DNA of 64,000 bases from contig JANTQA010000023.1 of assembly GCA_027625915.1 (NCBI GenBank), positions 5,580,001 to 5,644,000 on the forward strand. Direction: 5' to 3'. Below are positions 59,251 through 64,000 of this stretch, in pieces. How positions within the stretch are numbered: position 1 is the first letter of the stretch; each line of letters opens with the position of its first letter. The notes under the pieces are model-generated. The model was not told the origin of the DNA, searched no databases, and saw only the letters and a program-made list of their open reading frames with translations. The translations under genes were made by a program, and so were the position numbers. Source of the stretch: Anaeramoeba flamelloides. Taxonomy: Eukaryota > Metamonada > Anaeramoebidae.

Positions 59251-60894
59251 TTAATTCCAGACAAATTCAGTTAAAATTCTAATTATTCTGTTATCAGTCA
59301 AAAAATTATCAAGCAATGCAGTATTTTGCTTAATTCTATTTAATTTGTTTACAAACTCTTGATCATTTAAATAACCTCTTGTGACACTATTTCGGGAAAG
59401 TACAGTCATTAAATCATTTCTTCTAAAGAAACTAGAAACTGGATTTGTATCTTGTTGTCGCTGCTGTTGTTGTTGTCGTCGTCCTTGTTGTTGTTGCATA
59501 TCAATTGAACTTCTTCTTACTCTTCCTCTTCCTCTTCCTCTTCCTCTTCTTGGTCTGACTGAATTATTTGTTGTATTTCCTGTTTGATTTGAATGATTTC
59601 GCATAAAGAGATCATTTTGGTTTTCTTGTTGGTTACTGTTTACTGTTCTTCTTACACGATTTCCTCTTCCTCTTCCTCTTCCTCTTCCTCTTTCTCTTTC
59701 TCTTCCTCTTCCTCTTCTTGGTCTGACTGAATTATTTGTTGTGTTTCCTGTTTGGTTTGAATGATTTCGCATAAAGAGATCATTTTGATTTTCTTGTTGG
59801 TTACTGTTTACTGTTCTTCTTACACGGTTTCTACCACCACTTCTTTGGGTAGTAGTATTGATAGTTGTTGATGTTGTTGTTGTTGATATGTTAACTGTTG
59901 ATGTTGGTACTCTTGAAGTTCTATTTAAATTTCTAAATCTATTTCTTAAAGTAGCAGAATTTTTACCACGATTTCTTGTCATAAACATCATATATTCAGT
60001 ATTTGAAGTCCAGACTTCTTGCACCTGTGTAAATATTCTAAATCCTCGGAATTTTTGAATATTATTTGTAGTATTTGTAGTATTTGTGGTATTTGTAGTA
60101 TTGCTTGTATTAACATTACTAACTTTGATGTTTCTATTTCTATTTTTCCCTCTACCAGCAGTATGTATTTGGAAATATTCATCATAAGTTGTAATTTTTT
60201 TATTGGACCTTTGAAAATTTTTTTTGCTTTGGAAATTATCAAATGTTGATAATTTACCTTGCTTGATCATTAGTTTTAATTTCTCCTTTTCTTGATCTAA
60301 TCCAATTGTCCAACCACTGCCACCGGTTTTTTTACCCATTTGGTAAGAATTGGTTATTGCTTCTTGCGTCAAATATTTGGGAAGAATACCATCTTTATCG
60401 ACTTCATCTAAATTTTCTAAAAGTGCATTTCTTTTTAAATCTGCAAATTTAATTAGATTATTTAAGGTCATGGTATCAACATTAGTTAAATGTTCTAAAG
60501 TGTAAGCAAGCTCTTCATTTGACTTTTCTAATTCGGTTTGATGAAACAAAAATAAATCTTGAACATTTCCAGATGGGCAATAAAAGCCAAATACATAGGA
60601 ATATTTTAATGAATAAAAATTATCAATCAAAACATCAAGTGAATTATAAACAGCTTGAACACGTGCCAAATTTTGATGATTCTGACGAGTCATTTTGTCC
60701 AGATCTTTTTTGACAATTTCAATCCTCCTCTTTTGAAATTCTAGTGATTGCTGATGGTTTGCATACCTTTCTAAATGATGATTAAATCTTTCACGATCTT
60801 CATTTCCGGTATTATGCTCTTCTCGTAATTTCTTCATATTTCGATCTCTGACATCAAATTTATTACAATTATAATAACTAGTATGTCCTTTCCA
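59251..60894 (-). CDS. Last exon of an Ariadne-type RBR E3 ubiquitin ligase with RG-rich and STI1-like extensions (5' part missing)
   Basis: The exon begins at TGG after acceptor CCAATAG and encodes 547 residues. Its start, WKGHTSYYNCNKF, equals the end of RING2 in Ariadne proteins (W-x-x-H, YNCNRY in human ARIH1). RYANHQQSLEF and YSYVFGFYCP continue the Ariadne autoinhibitory helical domain (~residues 1-150). After a low-complexity stretch (NTT repeats) comes an Arg/Gly-rich region (~354-462: RPRRGRGRERERGRGRGRGR) built from a tandem duplication, a Gln-rich run, and a C-terminal segment (~485-545: LNDQEFVNKLNRIKQNTALL, LTDNRIIRIL) resembling the STI1 chaperone-binding fold. Known family role: RBR ligases pass ubiquitin through a RING2 cysteine, activated by neddylated cullins. 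The RING1-IBR-RING2 exons are not seen in the 3.1 kb upstream. An internal ATG at 60837 exists but would discard conserved sequence. RG-rich sequence suggests RNA or ribonucleoprotein contact (inference). Confidence 0.82.
   Translation of the reverse strand, partial: WKGHTSYYNCNKFDVRDRNMKKLREEHNTGNEDRERFNHHLERYANHQQSLEFQKRRIEIVKKDLDKMTRQNHQNLARVQAVYNSLDVLIDNFYSLKYSYVFGFYCPSGNVQDLFLFHQTELEKSNEELAYTLEHLTNVDTMTLNNLIKFADLKRNALLENLDEVDKDGILPKYLTQEAITNSYQMGKKTGGSGWTIGLDQEKEKLKLMIKQGKLSTFDNFQSKKNFQRSNKKITTYDEYFQIHTAGRGKNRNRNIKVSNVNTSNTTNTTNTTNTTNNIQKFRGFRIFTQVQEVWTSNTEYMMFMTRNRGKNSATLRNRFRNLNRTSRVPTSTVNISTTTTSTTINTTTQRSGGRNRVRRTVNSNQQENQNDLFMRNHSNQTGNTTNNSVRPRRGRGRERERGRGRGRGRGNRVRRTVNSNQQENQNDLFMRNHSNQTGNTTNNSVRPRRGRGRGRGRVRRSSIDMQQQQGRRQQQQQRQQDTNPVSSFFRRNDLMTVLSRNSVTRGYLNDQEFVNKLNRIKQNTALLDNFLTDNRIIRILTEFVWN
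59549..59835 (-). repeat. 168-bp in-frame tandem duplication inside the Ariadne-type gene
   Basis: The two copies start (plus strand) with TGGTCTGACTGAATTATTTG at 59551 and 59719, a period of 168 bases or 56 codons. Each encodes NRVRRTVNSNQQENQNDLFM, RNHSNQTGNTTNNSV, RPRRGRGR. Only a few substitutions separate them, so the duplication is recent. Confidence 0.9.
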
Positions 60895-61388
60895 CTATTG
60901 GTTAGATGTTTTATATTTTTTTGAATAGCAGATATAAGTTTTAATTATTTGAAAAAATGATCATTAAAATATAAAATGTCAAAAAATAATCCAAATTTCA
61001 ATAAATAAACAGTATTGAAAATTTTTTTCTTTTGTTCCTTTCTTTTTTCTTTTTCTGTTTCGGTTTTTGTTTTTGTTTTTTTTCTTTTTGTTTATCTAGA
61101 GTAGATATATATCTAGAAAACTATTAAATACTATGAATAAGTTTTTTACAAATTGATTTGTTTTTCAAAAAAAAAAAAAAATTGAGCAAATGAATTATTT
61201 GAGCAAGAAATTTGCTTTTTAAGAAAGATTTTTTATTATTTAAATAAAAAGAAATCACTTAAATTTGATAACTTTATTTAAGACTATAATAACACGCTTT
61301 TTTCTTTTTATCGAACGTTTTTTATTTTAACTAAATATTATTTGTTTTACAAAAGAATTTATATTAAATATTCTTAGAAAAGCGAAGT

Positions 61389-61510
61389 AACCAAAAGGAA
61401 TCGAAAAGAACCAAAAGGAACCAAAAGGAACCAAAAGGAACCAAAAGGAACCAAAAGGAACCAAAAGGAACCAAAAGGAACCAAAAGGAACCAAAAGAAC
61501 CAAAAGAAAA
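61389..61510 (+). repeat. 10-bp minisatellite (GGAACCAAAA)n
   Basis: About eleven head-to-tail units of AACCAAAAGG, nearly perfect in the middle and eroding to CGAAAAG and CCAAAAGAA at the ends. Confidence 0.95.
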
Positions 61511-62336
61511 AAATGAATTCTTTAATCATTTTTTTTAATCTGTGTTATTAAAATATATTATATTAAAAATATTATCTTAAATTCACCTTAGAAAAATATT
61601 GTTGTTTATTGGTTTGATTTGGAAACAATCACTTTGTTATGTTACGAGTTTGGCCTGGAAGAACGAGAAATATTATATTGTTCGAAGTGATATAAGATGA
61701 TATTGAGGAGTTAGAAGAACGACAATTAATATCCTCATCTTAGCACTAGAACAATCTCATTATTTTGAGTCTGGAAGGGGATCCAAAAAGAGGAATTATA
61801 AAAGATGATTGTTGAACAAATGAAACAATATGGGGTGCTATTTATTTTTTGAAACTCAGGATCTAACTCGTTGAAACAAAAAACAAACAAATAAAGTTAA
61901 CCAAAACAAATAAACTAATTTGTTATTTTTTAATGGTACTTTGAAGAACTTACTCTTCAAAGGATCTCATTCTCTCCCAATTTATTTAGTGAAAACATTG
62001 AAGTTAAATTTTGAATTTTCATCATCGGTGATAAAACTTGGTTTAAAATCTAACAGAGACAAACTAGATCGTTCAACTTTTTAATGTGTCTCGATCTCCC
62101 CTTTTGTTTCATGCTTGTTAAGAAATTTTTAAAAAGACTCAAACATAAAACCCTGGATGCACCTGGTGTTCTTAACAATGAACTGATTTTGAACATTGCT
62201 CTTAAAATTATTGACTTGACGTAACAAAAAAAAATGTTTTTTTTTTTAAATTTATAATTTTGATGAATGTTTTTTCTCATTTTCAAAATCTTCATAAAAT
62301 GATCTCTTTTCTCCTTTTTTCAACGAAAAAAAGAGA

Positions 62337-62636
62337 CTAAATGTTTTTTATTTTTTTAAAAATGATATTGATTTCTTTCGAATAAAAACTAAAAACACTG
62401 TTTGGTTTTCGGCATTGTTTTTCAACAAAGAAAGAGAATTTATTCAATTTCCAACCTTTACGGGAAAATTGACGAACTTTTTTCTTTGTCGTATATTGAA
62501 CAAATGATTGGGTTACTTGTACCAAATTAATTTTCCAATTTCGTAAATCCTTGAGCGGCGATCTTTTGGGATTTATGAAATTAGCAACCTCGTAAAAAAA
62601 TTGGTTAAACTCTTCTAAAATAACTTTAAATAACAT
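62337..62636 (-). CDS. Uncertain small ORF (99 codons)
   Basis: ATG-started minus-strand frame of fairly balanced composition (LLFKVILEEFNQFFYEVANF, WKINLVQVTQSFVQYTT), basic overall. No family recognised. It could be a small gene inside the putative Ariadne-gene intron, an unrelated exon, or chance. Confidence 0.22.
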   Translation of the reverse strand: MLFKVILEEFNQFFYEVANFINPKRSPLKDLRNWKINLVQVTQSFVQYTTKKKVRQFSRKGWKLNKFSFFVEKQCRKPNSVFSFYSKEINIIFKKIKNI

Positions 62637-63676
62637 TTTTAAAGTCGCAATCTAAGAGTAAAATACTTCTTATTTTACCCAAATTGAATTGGAAATAAGA
62701 AGATCAGAAAATTTTCAAAACTTTGCCTAATTACCTAAGGATTTCCCAAAATCTTTCCACAGTAACTACAATGCTATTCTAAACTTTGTAGAGTAACAAT
62801 TACTTTCTTATCAGTAGTTGTCTAGAATTATATACTTGTAATTTTTACAAATAAAAAGTTTATGTTTAAAAAAATATATATATATAGCAAATATATTAAG
62901 CGATGTAGATCTGAAAAATATAGCATCATTTTTTATATTTTTTTTAATATTTTTGCTCGAGAAAAATAAAAAAGATAAAAATTTATAATTTAATTTTTAA
63001 ATTTTCAAAAATAACCAATTTTGAAGGTATCCATGTTTTCTTCAATCTATTGAGGATTTATTCAAAAATAGAGAACATTTGAATGTAATTTCAGCTTTTC
63101 TTATTATATGTCTATTTTTGTAATGGTGGTTTAATAGTATTCATTCAATTGACAATCTCAAAAAATTCAAAGAATATATTCTTACTGAAAATAACTTTGG
63201 ACAATTCCAAAAACCGTGTCTAAAATAAAAAACCGTGCTTTTTTTGATTTTTTTTTCCAGATGATACTGTTTGAATTAAATAAAACCTGAAATAAATATT
63301 GAACAAAAAATAAATCCAAAAAAGTTTTCTTTCAGTAATTTGAATAAAAGAATAATCAAAAAAAAAAAAAATGAATTATTGTATTTCAGTTATAATTCCA
63401 TTTGTAATGATTTTTTCAATTTTTCTATTTTTTCAAAAAAAAATCAGTTTATTACTAAAAATTGAAAATATTAACAAATATTATCAACACTTTCAATGAA
63501 AAATTAAAAACCTTCTTTTTCATTTAAAGTCTGAATCCACAAAGTTGGTTTGACTTTAAATTTCCAATCCAAAAATAAATTCTTTTGCTAATTTTAAAGA
63601 GAAGATTAAAAAAAAAAAAAAAAAATCAATAAAAACCACTTTTTTTATTTTTGAAACATGGAGTTTCTTGTACTTA

Positions 63677-63843
63677 CTGTTATTTGAATTCTAAATGGGA
63701 TAAAATTTTTACTTATTTTTCCATTTCCTTTTTCTACTAGAAAAACAATTTGCAACCTACTTCGTTTGGAAACTCTGGTTTCTAAAAGAAAAGAAATTGA
63801 AAAGGAAGTGAAAATTTTTTCCCATTTGAAATTCAAATACCAC
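63677..63843 (+). mobile_element. TA-flanked small foldback, copy 2 (~167 bp)
   Basis: Left end CTGTTATTTGAATTCTAAAT and GGGATAAAATTTTTACTT; right end GAAGTGAAAATTTTTTCCC, then TTCAAATACCAC. TA precedes the left end; the right border is eroded. Homologous to 44811-44980. Confidence 0.65.
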
Positions 63844-64000
63844 ATAACTCGTAAAATTTTTTCAGAAAAAAAAATCTCTAAATTTTGTATTTTTGAAATA
63901 CACTCACATAATAAAAATTCTTATACATATCAATTTTGAAAAAGGTTTACAACTTTATTAGGTATTAATGGGCATTAAAAAAAAAAAATCAAAATTTTAA

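Larger units (their letters stand above)
60895..64000 (-). other. Upstream intron or flank of the Ariadne-type gene, no catalytic exon found
   Basis: If the gene is whole, this is an intron longer than 3.1 kb running out of the window. It holds a GGAACCAAAA minisatellite, a small foldback (63677-63843) and two weak minus-strand frames (62050-62295, 62337-62636). I searched for Cys-rich RING/IBR codon patterns on the minus strand and saw none. Confidence 0.5.

Overview
The window is AT-rich eukaryotic DNA from what looks like a free-living protist. Intergenic DNA is full of A/T homopolymers, while genes stand out as islands of balanced codon use. Evidence for a eukaryote: GT-AG introns inside recognisable genes, an organelle-targeted enzyme, DENN, PH and Ariadne domains, and signal-peptide proteins. 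Runs such as NENENEKEK inside proteins recall amoeboid protists such as Anaeramoeba or Dictyostelium; I cannot fix the genus. Gene density is low, about eight genes in 64 kb, with no operons.

Genes, left to right: (1) methylmalonate-semialdehyde dehydrogenase, minus strand, three exons (1089-3190); (2) a DENN-PH protein, plus strand, two exons separated by an unusually long 3.55-kb intron (9330-15269); (3) a divergent mitochondrial-carrier-like protein, minus, two exons (18715-19682); (4) a single-exon class II aldolase of FucA type, plus (25045-25779); (5) a secreted, membrane-anchored protein of an uncharacterised family with conserved His/Asp motifs, minus (29149-30306); (6) a basic, probably nuclear protein, minus (38287-39558); (7) a small acidic-tailed coiled-coil protein, plus (50740-51099); (8) the last exon of an Ariadne-type RBR ubiquitin ligase, fused to an RG-rich region and an STI1-like tail, minus (59251-60894), whose catalytic exons are not in the window. 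The genes share no evident pathway.

Between them lie repeats dominated by foldback DNA elements. Three families are flanked by TA: about ten copies of a ~197-bp near-perfect hairpin beginning CAGTCAG, two copies of a ~400-bp foldback, and two of a ~170-bp foldback. A 3.67-kb element (40504-44174) has ~34-bp terminal inverted repeats and TTAA on both sides, and two ~750-bp TTAA-flanked elements share its GGGAYTAG ends. A 1.25-kb element carries clusters of TCGCGATA, and a 1.4-kb nested palindrome sits in a TA microsatellite. Five of the CAGTCAG hairpins are packed inside the 3.67-kb element. Several older, degenerate repeat pairs are also visible. No tRNA, rRNA, CRISPR array or virus-like element was recognised. 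The strongest leads are the TTAA element family with its nested hairpins, the nested palindrome, the Ariadne/RG/STI1 fusion and the secreted PHPRFD/DRAHN/DFHG protein.
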